In this document: in pieces, positions 25,101-37,622 of the stretch | How the letters are laid out: each line of letters begins with the position of its first letter | Numbering within the stretch: position 1 is the stretch's first letter | Assembly: GCA_947650285.1 (NCBI GenBank) | Contig: CANTFL010001445.1 | Span: forward strand, 1,116,001-1,180,000 | Source of the DNA: Hyaloperonospora brassicae | Taxonomy: Eukaryota; Oomycota; Peronosporomycetes; Peronosporales; Peronosporaceae | DNA length: 64,000 bases | Direction of reading: 5' to 3' | Translations under genes and position numbers: made by a program | The notes under the pieces: model-generated | The model's input: only the letters and a program-made list of their open reading frames with translations | Told to the model about the DNA's origin: nothing | The model's database searches: none

Positions 25101-28100
25101 TCAGCTTCGGGATGTGGTGTATTTTTTACAGTAGTGTTACAAAACAACAAGCGCACAAAAGTGACAAACCGCTTACCGCGCGTCCTCCAAGGGCTTCAAC
25201 CACACGCCGATTGGCCTCGCGAACAAATCGTTGCTTACGACGATTCCGTTTCCAACAAGTTGCAATTGCAGCAACTCTCGCGCACCATCATGAGTGGCAA
25301 TCGCGACGGTATTCTACGCGTGTTTTCGCTGACAAACTATAAAACGAACCTCAAACACATCCAGCCATTTGCGTGACCACGAGCGCGATTCCATAATCCT
25401 TGGAGACTGGCTTCGGGTGAGTCATCATTCGCTGCCGATGATCGCGTGGTCGATTAAATTCGAAAACCTTGGAATCTTGCATTCCATCCAGCTTTGTTGT
25501 AACTGACGACACTGCCGGTTCGAAGATGTCGTCAGCAACGAAACGGATGCGCGTGAAGACTGGAAGAAGATGCATCGCGCTGATCAAATCGTACAGAGCC
25601 ACAACACGTTGTCAAAAGAGGGCAACGCAGCTTCCGGGGTTGACGCTCCAGAAACCCGATTGGTCTCTGTTGCGCCTCTCGGAGCTCTTCGCTCACCGAA
25701 GGCTCGAGCACGTGGTGTGGTCAACGCACGGTAGCAGACTTTTTCGAGAATGCGTTTGCGATCTGCATATGTCGTGGCTCAGTATCCTCCCTTCAGCTTC
25801 GGGATGTGGTGTATTTTTTACAGTAGTGTTACAAAACAACAAGCGCACAAAAGTGACAAACCGCTTACCGCGCGTCCTCCAAGGGCTTCAACCACACGCC
25901 GATTGGCCTCGCGAACAAATCGTTGCTTACGACGATTCCGTTTCCAACAAGTTGCAATTGCAGCAACGCTCGCGCACCATCATGAGTGGCAATCGCGACG
26001 GTATTCTACACGTGTTTTCGCTGACAAACTATAAAACGAACCTCAAACACATCCAGCCATTTGCGTGACCACGAGCGCGATTCCATAATCCTTGGAGACT
26101 GGCTTCGGGTGAGTCATCATTCGCTGCCGATGATCGCGTGGTCGATTAAATTCGAAAACCTTGGAATCTTGCATTCCATCCAGCTTTGTTGTAACTGACG
26201 ACACTGCCGGTTCGAAGATGTCGTCAGCAACGAAACGGATGCGCGTGAAGACTGGAAGAAGATGCATCGCGCTGATCAAATCGTACAGAGCCACAACACG
26301 TTGTCAAAAGAGGGCAACGCAGCTTCCGGGGTTGACGCTCCAGAAACCCGATTGGTCTCTGTTGCGCCTCTCGGAGCTCTTCGCTCACCGAAGGCTCGAG
26401 CACGTGGTGTGGTCAACGCACGGTAGCAGACTTTTTCGAGAATGCGTTTGCGATCTGCATATGTCGTGGCTCAGTATCCTCCCTTCAGCTTCGGGATGTG
26501 GTGTATTTTTTACAGTAGTGTTACAAAACAACAAGCGCACAAAAGTGACAAACCGCTTACCGCGCGTCCTCCAAGGGCTTCAACCACACGCCGATTGGCC
26601 TCGCAAACAAATCGTTGCTTACGACGATTCCGTTTCCAACAAGTTGCAATTGCAGCAACTCTCGCGCACCATCATGAGTGGCAATCGCGACGGTATTCTA
26701 CGCGTGTTTTCGCTGACAAACTATAAAACGAACCTCAAACACATCCAGCCATTTGCGTGACCACGAGCGCGATTCCATAATCCTTGGAGACTGGCTTCGG
26801 GTGAGTCATCATTCGCTGCCGATGATCGCGTGGTCGATTAAATTCGAAAACCTTGGAATCTTGCATGCCATCCAGCTTTGTTGTAACTGACGACACTGCC
26901 GGTTCGAAGATGTCGTCAGCAACGAAACGGATGCGCGTGAAGACTGGAAGAAGATGCATCGCGCTGATCAAATCGTACAGAGCCACAACACGTTGTCAAA
27001 AGAGGGCAACGCAGCTTCCGGGGTTGACGCTCCAGAAACCCGATTGGTCTCTGTTGCGCCTCTCGGAGCTCTTCGCTCACCGAAGGCTCGAGCACGTGGT
27101 GTGGTCAACGCACGGTAGCAGACTTTTTCGAGAATGCGTTTGCGATCTGCATATGTCGTGGCTCAGTATCCTCCCTTCAGCTTCGGGATGTGGTGTATTT
27201 TTTACAGTAGTGTTACAAAACAACAAGCGCACAAAAGTGACAAACCGCTTACCGCGCGTCCTCCAAGGGCTTCAACCACACGCCGATTGGCCTCGCAAAC
27301 AAATCGTTGCTTACGACGATTCCGTTTCCAACAAGTTGCAATTGCAGCAACTCTCGCGCACCATCATGAGTGGCAATCGCGACGGTATTCTACGCGTGTT
27401 TTCGCTGACAAACTATAAAACGAACCTCAAACACATCCAGCCATTTGCGTGACCACGAGCGCGATTCCATAATCCTTGGAGACTGGCTTCGGGTGAGTCA
27501 TCATTCGCTGCCGATGATCGCGTGGTCGATTAAATTCGAAAACCTTGGAATCTTGCATTCCATCCAGCTTTGTTGTAACTGACGACACTGCCGGTTCGAA
27601 GATGTCGTCAGCAACGAAACGGATGCGCGTGAAGACTGGAAGAAGATGCATCGCGCTGATCAAATCGTACAGAGCCACAACACGTTGTCAAAAGAGGGCA
27701 ACGCAGCTTCCGGGGTTGACGCTCCAGAAACCCGATTGGTCTCTGTTGCGCCTCTCGGAGCTCTTCGCTCACCGAAGGCTCGAGCACGTGGTGTGGTCAA
27801 CGCACGGTAGCAGACTTTTTCGAGAATGCGTTTGCGATCTGCATATGTCGTGGCTCAGTATCCTCCCTTCAGCTTCGGGATGTGGTGTATTTTTTACAGT
27901 AGTGTTACAAAACAACAAGCGCACAAAAGTGACAAACCGCTTACCGCGCGTCCTCCAAGGGCTTCAACCACACGCCGATTGGCCTCGCAAACAAATCGTT
28001 GCTTACGACGATTCCGTTTCCAACAAGTTGCAATTGCAGCAACTCTCGCGCACCATCATGAGTGGCAATCGCGACGGTATTCTACGCGTGTTTTCGCTGA

Positions 28101-29576
28101 CAAACTATAAAACGAACCTCAAACACATCCAGCCATTTGCGTGACCACGAGCGCGATTCCATAATCCTTGGAGACTGGCTTCGGGTGAGTCATCATTCGC
28201 TGCCGATGATCGCGTGGTCGATTAAATTCGAAAACCTTGGAATCTTGCATTCCATCCAGCTTTGTTGTAACTGACGACACTGCCGGTTCGAAGATGTCGT
28301 CAGCAACGAAACGGATGCGCGTGAAGACTGGAAGAAGATGCATCGCGCTGATCAAATCGTACAGAGCCACAACACGTTGTCAAAAGAGGGCAACGCAGCT
28401 TCCGGGGTTGACGCTCCAGAAACCCGATTGGTCTCTGTTGCGCCTCTCGGAGCTCTTCGCTCACCGAAGGCTCGAGCACGTGGTGTGGTCAACGCACGGT
28501 AGCAGACTTTTTCGAGAATGCGTTTGCGATCTGCATATGTCGTGGCTCAGTATCCTCCCTTCAGCTTCGGGATGTGGTGTATTTTTTACAGTAGTGTTAC
28601 AAAACAACAAGCGCACAAAAGTGACAAACCGCTTACCGCGCGTCCTCCAAGGGCTTCAACCACACGCCGATTGGCCTCGCGAACAAATCGTTGCTTACGA
28701 CGATTCCGTTTCCAACAAGTTGCAATTGCAGCAACTCTCGCGCACCATCATGAGTGGCAATCGCGACGGTATTCTACGCGTGTTTTCGCTGACAAACTAT
28801 AAAACGAACCTCAAACACATCCAGCCATTTGCGTGACCACGAGCGCGATTCCATAATCCTTGGAGACTGGCTTCGGGTGAGTCATCATTCGCTGCCGATG
28901 ATCGCGTGGTCGATTAAATTCGAAAACCTTGGAATCTTGCATTCCATCCAGCTTTGTTGTAACTGACGACACTGCCGGTTCGAAGATGTCGTCAGCAACG
29001 AAACGGATGCGCGTGAAGACTGGAAGAAGATGCATCGCGCTGATCAAATCGTACAGAGCCACAACACGTTGTCAAAAGAGGGCAACGCAGCTTCCGGGGT
29101 TGACGCTCCAGAAACCCGATTGGTCTCTGTTGCGCCTCTCGGAGCTCTTCGCTCACCGAAGGCTCGAGCACGTGGTGTGGTCAACGCACGGTAGCAGACT
29201 TTTTCGAGAATGCGTTTGCGATCTGCATATGTCGTGGCTCAGTATCCTCCCTTCAGCTTCGGGATGTGGTGTATTTTTTACAGTAGTGTTACAAAACAAC
29301 AAGCGCACAAAAGTGACAAACCGCTTACCGCGCGTCCTCCAAGGGCTTCAACCACACGCCGATTGGCCTCGCGAACAAATCGTTGCTTACGACGATTCCG
29401 TTTCCAACAAGTTGCAATTGCAGCAACGCTCGCGCACCATCATGAATGGCAATCGCGACGGTATTCTACGCGTGTTTTCGCTGACAAACTATAAAACGAA
29501 CCTCAAACACATCCAGCCATTTGCGTGACCACGAGCGCGATTCCATAATCCTTGGAGACTGGCTTCGGGTGAGTCA

Positions 29577-29893
29577 TCATTCGCTGCCGATGATCGTGTA
29601 GTCGATTAAATTCAAAACCTTGGAATCTTCCATTCCCCCCAGCTTTGTTTTAACTGACCACACCGCCGGTTCGAAGATATCCTCAAAAAAAAAAAGGGGG
29701 CGGGGGAAGACTAGAAGAAAAAACCGCGCGGGCCAAAACCGACAGAGCCCCAACAACATTTTAAAAAAGGGGAACGCAGCTTCCGGGGTTGACGCTCCAG
29801 GAACCCGATTGGTCTCTGTTGCGTCTCTCGGAGCTCTTCGCTCACGAAAGGCTCTCGAACATGGTGTGGCCTGAGACATGGCAGCAAATTTTT
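29577..29893 (+). repeat. Corrupted last part of the array
   Basis: The sequence aligns with the satellite unit in phase but suddenly accumulates many substitutions, mostly towards runs of A, G or C (for example around 29,685-29,710 and 29,760-29,770). The unit ends at about 29,893, directly against the Gy2 LTR. Either this is a genuinely old terminal unit, or it reflects poor base quality at a contig join. Confidence 0.75.
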
Positions 29894-29894
29894 G

Positions 29895-31050
29895 TGCTGA
29901 CGTGGTAATTAAAAATTATTATATGATCTCGATTCTTTACTGGGTTCCGAACAACGGTCTTTCGGAGGAAAACCCTAATTCTCTGCTCTTGGCTCCTTAC
30001 TCACCTTGTGTAACCGTCGGTGGGCGGCTTGTCCAATTCTTGGTGGACCTGAGTTGAAGCTGAACTTGAACATTTAGGGAATAGGAGTTGATCGGGTGGC
30101 AATTCTGCGTTGGTCACATGTGGGGTCGATCGAGTATAATGTTTTGACTCGATCGTGTGCATGCTTGGGCGCATTCCCATAATCACCTGTATCCAAAGGT
30201 GATGCTTGATCCACGAGCCTTCTGGCCACTCAAGCCGTCTCGCGATCTTGAATGAGGACCGAAAGGTTTAATGCGTCCGATCACAGTTGGGGGGAGGTGA
30301 GAACTGATATTCCGCCTGGCCAGATAATTTAAAGGCGAAGTTTTTAAAAATGCGTGTGACTCTCATTTCAAAAAACGGGAGGCCAGATGTCTTGCCCGGG
30401 AGAAGTCGACGCGTGTCTTTCGTTTCACTTTTAATTCTGTTAAATGTCAACCAACCAAATCCAAAACCGATGACTATGCCTATCTATCTTCTAGATCACT
30501 GTTGCGTATCGCCTGTCTATGTACTTTACCTAGTGCATCACGTGGTCCACAGCAGATACTTCGTAGTTGTCGCGGGGTAGTGGATCGAATTGTAGTGCAT
30601 CGCGGGGTAGTTGATCGTGGTATGTGATCCACATGAATTATGTGTCGACACGAATTAAGCGTCCACGCCAATCAAGCATTGCACACTCGGGATAGATCGT
30701 GACCAATACCTTGAGTCTCTGATCGATCATCCATCGTCAAATCGCCGTCACTGCTGACAAAACGCATGTTTGATGGTCTTGGCGATCCACTCCTCCAGCT
30801 TGCTTCCACATTCACCCATTATCCATTGTCATTAGACTTTTGGTATTCCAGTCGATGTCCATCCCTTAGGCGAGTCAACCCAATTTAACTTGGCGATCTC
30901 AGCCCTTGATCGCGGATCGTGATCGGTGATTCATTGGTTCTTAATTATACTTCTTCGTGACCGTTGGATAGATCAATAATAATAACTTCCACAGTCCTTT
31001 TCTGTCACTATGTCTTCTGATCCGTTCCAGCGTCCCGACGACACGATTAA
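29895..31050 (-). repeat. Gy2 3' LTR (left)
   Basis: It can be aligned along its length with 39,890-41,040. Shared landmarks are TTGTGTA.CCGTCGGTGGG near 30,007, a GTGATGCTTGATC segment near 30,200, GGAGAAGTCGAC.CGTGTCTTTCG near 30,401 and GTCCACAGCAGATACT near 30,547. The inner boundary (near 31,050) is approximate. It is diverged from both the Gy2 right LTR and the Gy4 LTRs. Confidence 0.8.
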
Positions 31051-31933
31051 ATTTCGTGATCACTTTATCACAATCGTCCCCTGCACCGTAAGTGAACAAA
31101 AGCTGTAGAACTAGCTGTGCATCCTCTTGCACATTGGCAGATTTTGACTTTTAGACCTCCTCGGTACTGCAATTTAGCTAATCATGCCTCATCGGGTCGA
31201 TACCCACGATCTTAATTATCGTGTGGCACCATACGTGTTCTTTTTGACCGTTAATCATACTTTTTAAGCGGGTCTTGCAACCCCCATCTTCAATTAAAAA
31301 TGCGTCTGGCCGATTGATTCACCAGTCTTGTACTTTACAATCCTCGACTATGATCCCATCTTGGGGATTGGTGGACTTTCTATGAACACGACGAGCCTCA
31401 TTAATTTCGTTGTCGTGATGGCATTCGATTCGCAAATTGTTATAATCGGTGTACGCTTGGCCGTTTCCTCACTGGTTTCGATCTAATGCAAATTTACCAG
31501 TAACCTCACCATCTATTTTCTTTTAATATGTCGTCGGTTGTCATCGCCGCAATTCTTTTGGCTTTTTTTCTATGGTATTCGTTCCTTACAATTCTCGACC
31601 GTGATCGCATCCGGCTGATGGTTGGACCGTCTATGATTCAGATCAACTTCCTCGTGATAGCCATCCTCGATAGCTATGATCTCTAATTATTGCTCACTTC
31701 ACTTGATCTATCACGCTCTCATAAGCCTTCAATTATCTATGTTTTAGTATCAAAAAACAAAGCTACCTCTATTAATTAAAGATAACAATCGTTTTCTTCT
31801 TCACCGATCATCACATAAGTTTATCTTATTTGCCTTTTTATATATATACTGCGATCGGGCTACACTACTTTGGATCGCCACACGTCACATCTCTCCCAGT
31901 ACTCCCTATGCCCCTATCATGCAGGCAAATTCC
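31051..31933 (-). other. Gy2 3' untranslated region
   Basis: This is AT-rich sequence between the chromodomain and the 3' LTR with no open frame of note. It is about 880 bp long, while Gy4 has only about 220 bp at the same place, and near-identity with Gy4 stops at its inner edge. I see no gene in it. Confidence 0.55.
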
Positions 31934-31975
31934 GATTCGACACATCGGCTATTCATCCACCGCTACTTCGTGTGT

Positions 31976-32167
31976 TTACATCACCTCGAAAAGATTATTG
32001 CTGACTCGATCGCTGTCAAATTCTTGAAGCAAGGCCCCACAGTTGAAGTTTTCTTCATCAATCCATTTTGGGTCACCAGATCCTTTTCATTGCACCAAAT
32101 ATTGGCGCTGCACATTTTCCAAAACGAGTCCTTTGCCGGATCGCACATCCAATATCTTCTCGACTTC
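31976..32167 (-). pseudogene. Gy2 chromodomain
   Basis: This is the C-terminal chromodomain of the integrase: EKILDVR, then RQYLVQ, then a TGA at 32,087-32,089 where these chromodomains have the conserved Trp of W-K-G, followed in the same frame by the acidic-aromatic helix (NCGALLQEF) and TAA. Chromodomains guide integration to marked chromatin. The same TGA occurs in Gy4. Confidence 0.85.
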
Positions 32168-33570
32168 AAATTCATCTTCATCCAATGTGCGTTCCCAGCT
32201 ATCTTCCGGCAGCAGGGATTCGTCAAAATCTAAGTGATCCGCCTCTTCAACGTTCAACAGGTGTTTTGACCGACCTGGGAAGGTTTTCACCCGCTTAAGC
32301 TTGGATATATGTACCAACGGGAATATTCGATACGGCGTATTCGAGGTCTTCAACCGTACCGCGTGTCTCCCGTAAAGTCCCCGTACCCGGAATGTCCCAT
32401 GCCACATATGTGCCAGCTTTCGGGCGTATCCTTGTTTCGCTTGATTCAAATAGAGCCACACTTGAGATCCCAACTCGATATCATGGGATCCGTCCTCAGT
32501 GTTGTGTCGATCGGCCCGATCTTAGATTGCGATCCGTAGACGATCGTTAACGGCTTCTCTCGCTCTCTGGTAATGACGTTGAATATGGTAACGCTATCCT
32601 ATTTGATCTCGGTCCCGTCGTTTGGTGCTTCCCAAATCAAAGTTGCTTCCAGCGTCGATTGTGGGTCCCGACCGTAGATCAGATAGAATGGCGTATCTCC
32701 TCGTACGCGATCCTGTGCCGGATTCATGGCGAACGTCAACCTCTCGGCGTATTCGTCCCAATCCTTCTAATTCGTGTCCGTGACGTAATTTTCAACGCTC
32801 TCGTCAGGGTTTGCACCATTCGTTCTGCTGTTCCATTCATTTGGGGTCGATATGCCATAGTAGCACGCTGTTTCTGCCCCGCAATCCGGTTGAACGCTCA
32901 GAAGAAATTGGACATGAACCCTGGCTCTCGATCTTAGCAGATCCCTTCACTAGCCCAAAAACCTTGAAGCACACACTCTTCGTAGCTCTTAGCGATCGTT
33001 TTTGCAGTACTGTAGGAACTCGACTTGCCGATCACGTATCCCGAGAACAGACCCGCCCACAACAATAATTCGGTGTTTCATTTGAAAGATCGCGGTAATG
33101 ACGGAATGTGATCAATCGCTATTTTTTGAAACGGGTAACTGGCTTGGAAATTTCTCGGTTATTCGCCGCGAAGAACAAGTTTTAACTTCCCGTCGTGCAA
33201 TCAACGCATTCTCCCACGTAGCGCTGTACACTCCTATAGAGTCTTCTCCAGTAAACGTTAGACCGGATTTATTAGTACGTTTGGTCTATCCTTTGGTGGC
33301 TTCTCTCCAGAATGTTGTGGTAATGATGTAGGAAATCTCAATGCAGTAGTTCTGGTATCACCAAACGAACCAGCTCCACGCGATTGTCTAGATACACCGT
33401 TGATCGATGGCAGAAAAAATGGTCCGCTCTCGTCTTCTACATATTCAGACGCGGTCCGAGCACATAGATTTACCTCTTCAACACTCAGCTTCGGTCTACC
33501 CCGATCAGGAATTACTTTAGGTTGACGATCTATTTCTCCTCTACCTGTGCTTGCTTAATTCTCTCGATTC
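32168..33570 (-). pseudogene. Gy2 integrase
   Basis: This mirrors Gy4 60,700-62,102. The C-terminal part is open to 32,473 (SQVWLYLNQAKQGYARKLAHMWHG, KRVKTFPG). Unlike Gy4 it keeps Glu rather than a stop in DFDESLLPEDSW. The core and zinc domain are scattered over frames by indels that Gy4 shares. Confidence 0.85.
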
Positions 33571-33694
33571 TGACCTGCCGAAAAAAATCATCATGTAGTA
33601 CTTCAAGTGATCGTCGTCGCTTTACGGCTTACCTTGTGACTGTAGTTATTCTCACGACCTGATCGACACTGTTGGTTGCCAACAACCATTCCAA

Positions 33695-34139
33695 ACCGGT
33701 TCAACGAACTTTAATTCTGGCGATCTTGATCGGATAAAGTGGTCGATACTTGCTCTTGTTGCAAAGTGTTGCTTGCCAGTCGTTCGGGATTGATTACAAT
33801 CCCTCCTTATGTGTAAAAATTCGTGGATCGGCCACGATCGGAGTTTCTCCATTCCCTTATGACGTAGAAACTGCAATCGGGCGCCTTGCAATCAATTACT
33901 CCGTGCATCTGCCATACCAATAAGTAAAAATCGCCTCAAATGATGATGCGCCCCCGCGCCTGATCGTCCAGGAGATCGAAATCTAATAGCAGGTTACGAT
34001 ATTCGGCTTCGTTTACTGTCAGGTCTGTTGCGTATTTGTCTGCGACATTCACGATCTTCCATTCTGGGAGCTTCCATACTATTGCGCTATATGCCCGCCT
34101 TTTCGCTTGGTCCGGGCCGATTCATCAAAACTGACTACC
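33695..34139 (-). pseudogene. Gy2 second (archaeal-type) RNase H
   Basis: Same position and motifs as in Gy4: VVSFDESAR, then VNEAEYRNLLLDFDLL, then a GD. Broken by shared lesions. Gy2 extends the last segment a little further (SPELKFVEP), where Gy4 has a stop. Confidence 0.75.
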
Positions 34140-34689
34140 TGCATACTTTTACCCTTCTCCACGGTGGGTGGTGGCATACTTGTAGTATGTATCGGCTGTT
34201 TACGAGCGGCGATCGCGATCAACATCTCGTCAACCTCTTCACGCGGGTTTATGCTGGCGGCGAGTGTACCCAGGATTTCCGCTTCTCCATTTTCACACTT
34301 CTTGATCTCCAGCCTCCAATTTGATAACAACGCCGCCCATCTCACTAGCCTCCAATTCAAGCCTGAAGATTGCACCAGCCAGATCAACGTTGAATGACGT
34401 GTGAAAACCTTGATCTCTCGTGGAACCAATATAGTGTAGCCGATATCCAGGATGCGCAGCAGAGCTAAAACTTATTTCTCCACCATTACTTAGTTTATTA
34501 CGTTAAGTTTTAGCTTTTAACTTGTGAACGTTACGGGCAAGTATATTCTATTGGGTTCTTGTAGCAAAGCTTCAGATACTGCCCATTTGCTAGCATAGAC
34601 AACGATCACTGGAGGGCGATCCGGATCAAAATGTTTATAAAAATTGGAGTCTTAGCGATCTTATCCTTCAACATAGTGAACAAAATCAT
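34140..34689 (-). pseudogene. Gy2 RT-coupled RNase H
   Basis: The frame 34,079-34,429 encodes REIKVFTRHSTLIWLVQSSGL, LSNWRLEIKKCE and EEVDEMLIAIAARKQP. These are the tether-side motifs of gypsy RNase H in this lineage. The upstream half (FTMLKDKIAKTPIF, then PPVIVVYASKWAV) is frame-shifted relative to it. It keeps Val where Gy4 has Ala (EEVDE/EEADE). Confidence 0.8.
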
Positions 34690-34719
34690 CGCCTTATCCC
34701 ATCTGCTTCTGTCTGTGCA

Positions 34720-34849
34720 GGTAGGATCGCCCCCAGCAACACCGGAATACTTTGGATCGCCCCTGTAACAATGTTAAGGTCAGGATCGCCCCTTGCAGCA
34801 TAATAAAACTTTGGATCGCCCCCTGTAGAACCGTTGCGGTTTGGATCGT
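34720..34849 (-). repeat. 30 bp minisatellite in Gy2 pol
   Basis: This mirrors Gy4 59,421-59,550: five roughly 30 bp units, most with a G-rich GGGGCGATCC boundary, between RT and RNase H. Confidence 0.8.
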
Positions 34850-34919
34850 GATCACCACGACACTTCCATTCGCCATCTCTCTTTCCATTCCGTGTTGACG
34901 ATTCCGCCTCATCCATACG

Positions 34920-35850
34920 TCGGATCTCGTGGAAGTCGGCTTCACGTATTCGTATAGCACTGATGCATATATTGCAAAGTCTTCAATGAATCGGCTATAG
35001 TAATTCAAACTCCCTAAAAACGACGGCTTCGACCGCAGCGTTCGCGGAAAAGAAATGTTGACCAGCGATTCGAGATCCTTCGGGTGGGTTTCCAGTTTAG
35101 CGAGTGATACTTGATGACCGAGGTAATCCACCTTGCGCCGTCCCCAAAAATGTTTTATCCGGCTGATCGACAGATTCCACTTGTCGCATGCACGTAGCAA
35201 TCTATCTACTCTTTTGTACAAATCAGCCCACGATGTAGCTGGAATCAGTATGTCATCGATGTACGATCTTTGACCTAGCACATATGGTGTTTGACTGGTG
35301 TCTGGCTCTCCTTCTTTGAACACGTCGATACGTTTGGGCGGCTCCATAGAGGAGGCATCTAGATCGACCCCGATCTTCATATATCCATACAAGTCATTGT
35401 TGATCAGGCGTCGGTAAATCTGCGGAGCATTTTCTAACGCAAATGGCATCCGTAGCGATTCAAACAAGCCTGATGGCTTAATTAATTTGTAAATACTTCT
35501 TGCTCGTTCTGTCATCTCTACCACATAAAATCCGCTTGCCATGTCCAGTGAGCAGTACCACATTGCTTTGTCCATGTCTTGTAATAGTTCGCTAATCAAC
35601 GGCATTGGATAAGCCATCCGCCTTGTCAACGTGTTTACCCGTCGATAGTCGATGCACAATCAAATGTCCTCGCCATTCTTCTTCATGATAACTACGATCG
35701 GCGAGTCCCAAGGTGATGTGGAAGGTCGTATAATCTTGGACGAGAGCAGTCCTTTACTCAAATCCGCTATTTTTTTTGCAAAACTTGGGTGCAACTGGCC
35801 GTACCCTTTTCGCGATCGGGCTCGGTCCTCCCGCGTCAATATCGCAAATC
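34920..35850 (-). pseudogene. Gy2 reverse transcriptase
   Basis: The best preserved RT in the window. A 321-codon frame (34,694-35,659) runs from MCIDYRRVNTLTRRMAYPMP through MWYCSLDMASGFYVV and MPFALENAPQIYRR to the catalytic SYIDD and on to VDYLGHQVSLAKL (thumb). Unlike Gy4, a Gln codon precedes RSYIDD, so the palm is uninterrupted. The N-terminal finger (SPWDSPIVVV) precedes the frame and is separated by a stop that Gy4 shares. Confidence 0.93.
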
Positions 35851-36657
35851 ACCCCTCGTGCGTCTGAAGGAGTGCGTTTCCTTTACCAATAAGAAGGTGC
35901 TTGTTTTTCCATATCAGTTGTCGTAATCGTTCTTGGTCATCAGTCAGCGATATGTCTGGATTGCCTACTTGAAAATCGTTGATCGCAACTTCGGCAGTGG
36001 GCGTAAGAATGTCGGGCAGTACCTCCATGGTCTGATTCACATCCTCGGCGTACAACTCTCTACTTTCATGACGATAGGTAGCGACGTCCAATTCTTCCTC
36101 AATCCGGTCATTATCCGGACCAGGCTCTTCGTCGATCGTTACATCTGGTGAGGGTACGGCCTCGTTCTTCGACTGATTCCCTGCTCCATTGTGCGTCGTG
36201 CGATCGAAAATCGTATGAACCACGGGTATGAAACTTGTAGGTCGGTGATCCACTTGTCAATCGTCGATCGCTTCATGAGATCCGTCATGCAATCGATCGG
36301 AATCCCTGTCTTTATTCGTTGCAACATCTTCTATTGGCCTCTGGGTGCTCGAACCATTCCGCCTTTCTCCTCGATCGTGTTAACGACAAGTGGTAGTGGT
36401 TTCACACAGGGAACAACTTCCTCTCACAGGGTCGGGCTGTCCTTTGATACATTATTCCCCGTATGCCGACTTAGAACCTTCTTTGGCGTAGGGTAAGTCC
36501 GGTGATCCACAAGTGCTCCAGCGTATGCGGGCGGCACTTCTTCCTCTCTTTCAGTTGTAGCATCAAAGACTAGTGTCTGCCACTCGTTGTACTATCGCGA
36601 TGCAACCGAGAAGTAGCCTGGGTATCGAGGCACCATGTCGGTAGCCATAATCCAGCC
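35851..36657 (-). pseudogene. Gy2 protease-RT linker
   Basis: Degraded acidic linker (PDVTIDEEPGPDNDRIEEELD) followed by the RT lead-in (DDQERLRQLIWKNKHLLIGKGNALL). Gy2 is open through EDVNQTMEVLPDIL, where Gy4 has a stop. No catalytic domain. Confidence 0.7.
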
Positions 36658-37245
36658 TTAAGTCGGTCCGCGATCGAGAGTAACTACCTTATCACTGAGA
36701 TTTGTCAGCTTCAAGAACTTGATCCGATTTATCCCAGTGGTTACGGTTGGTACCCATGTATAATCGCGCCTCACCCAGAGCTTGGCGTTAGACTGGAAGT
36801 TGCTGATCCTTATCTCCGCCGATCTACCGACCGGCAGTACCAAGTGTTGTTCTGGGATCATGATCGGCTTCGTGGATGATCCGTACAGAGGTCTGCGTCC
36901 TGCTAGATGAATCCTCACTTCATCTGGCAATACCAGCGTCCCTTCAACCAAATCCAGACGTATACCTGCGGGTGCCATAAAGTCCAAACCCAGGATCACC
37001 TCTTGGCCCACTTGATCACCCACCCACACATCAAAGTAGTATACCAGCGATCCGTTTAGGGTGATCTTGATCTTGGTACGTCCTTCGGTCATGTACGTGT
37101 TCTCACGTATCCCCACACACTCTTGCTTCTGATTCTCGTCAATGACACATCCTACCTTACGAGCAAAGGCGGTATCTACGATCGAGATCTCAGCTCCTGA
37201 GTCCAGTAGCATTGTGGCCTTTTCGTTGTTAATCTTCCCAACCAC
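36658..37245 (-). pseudogene. Gy2 aspartic protease
   Basis: An open 195-codon frame with the retropepsin motif ATMLLDSGAEISIVD (catalytic Asp present) and VILGLDFMAPAGI (the hydrophobic-Gly second motif). It is identical in length and frame to the Gy4 copy. The domain itself looks intact, but the polyprotein around it does not. Confidence 0.9.
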
Positions 37246-37580
37246 TTTAGCTTGCTTGAACCATTTTCCTGGTGTATGGTATTTCCATTATCCCCTTGAC
37301 TCGCCCGACGATAATACAAGTTCCATATTGGTGGGCAATCAAGCGTATTCATCATGTCGTCCAACACTCGAAATGGAGCGCAGACAGTTTGAAAAATCTT
37401 ATGTATCTTGCCGATCATCCTACTTGTCCTCGCCTCCGTCGACCCACTTCCTCTGCACAAATGCATATACCCAGAGCCTAGAACGCTCGGCTCGTACCAG
37501 ATTCCAACATGGCGAGAGTCCTAATATAGCATCGTTTCGGCTTGTTCGTTGACATCCTTGCATACGGAACACACGTAGTA

Positions 37581-37622
37581 GCACTTGTCCGCAGGATGAC
37601 CCTTACGTCCACACTTCTGACA
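37581..37622 (-). pseudogene. Gy2 gag zinc knuckle
   Basis: The minus strand encodes CQKCGRKGHPADKC, a perfect CX2CX4HX4C nucleocapsid knuckle, within a gag tail that is otherwise broken by frameshifts (37,250-38,130). Confidence 0.85.

Larger units (their letters stand above)
14523..29893 (+). repeat. ~692 bp satellite array, 22.2 units
   Basis: Using the motif CACAACACGTTGTC as phase marker, units start at 14,523; 15,217; 15,910; 16,603; 17,295; 17,988 and then every 692 bp to 29,060, with a 142 bp fragment from 29,752. The first five units are 692-694 bp because of one-base changes, for instance in a T6/T7 run and an A4/A5 run. Identity is very high in the right two thirds and lower in the first two units. 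The unit contains no recognised RNA gene or protein domain. It lies directly between two gypsy elements, as heterochromatic satellites often do. Whether it is centromeric or another satellite cannot be told from sequence. Confidence 0.97.

Noticed and set aside
15085..29528. Repeated 199-, 94- and 83-codon frames in the satellite as a protein gene family
   Set aside because: The longest frames open with TTG or GTG only, overlap each other on both strands, and differences between units change amino acids freely. They are open because the units are recent copies.
14523..29893. CRISPR-like or rDNA array
   Set aside because: Units are 692 bp with no short repeat/spacer layout. I recognise no rRNA, 5S or spliced-leader sequence within the unit.
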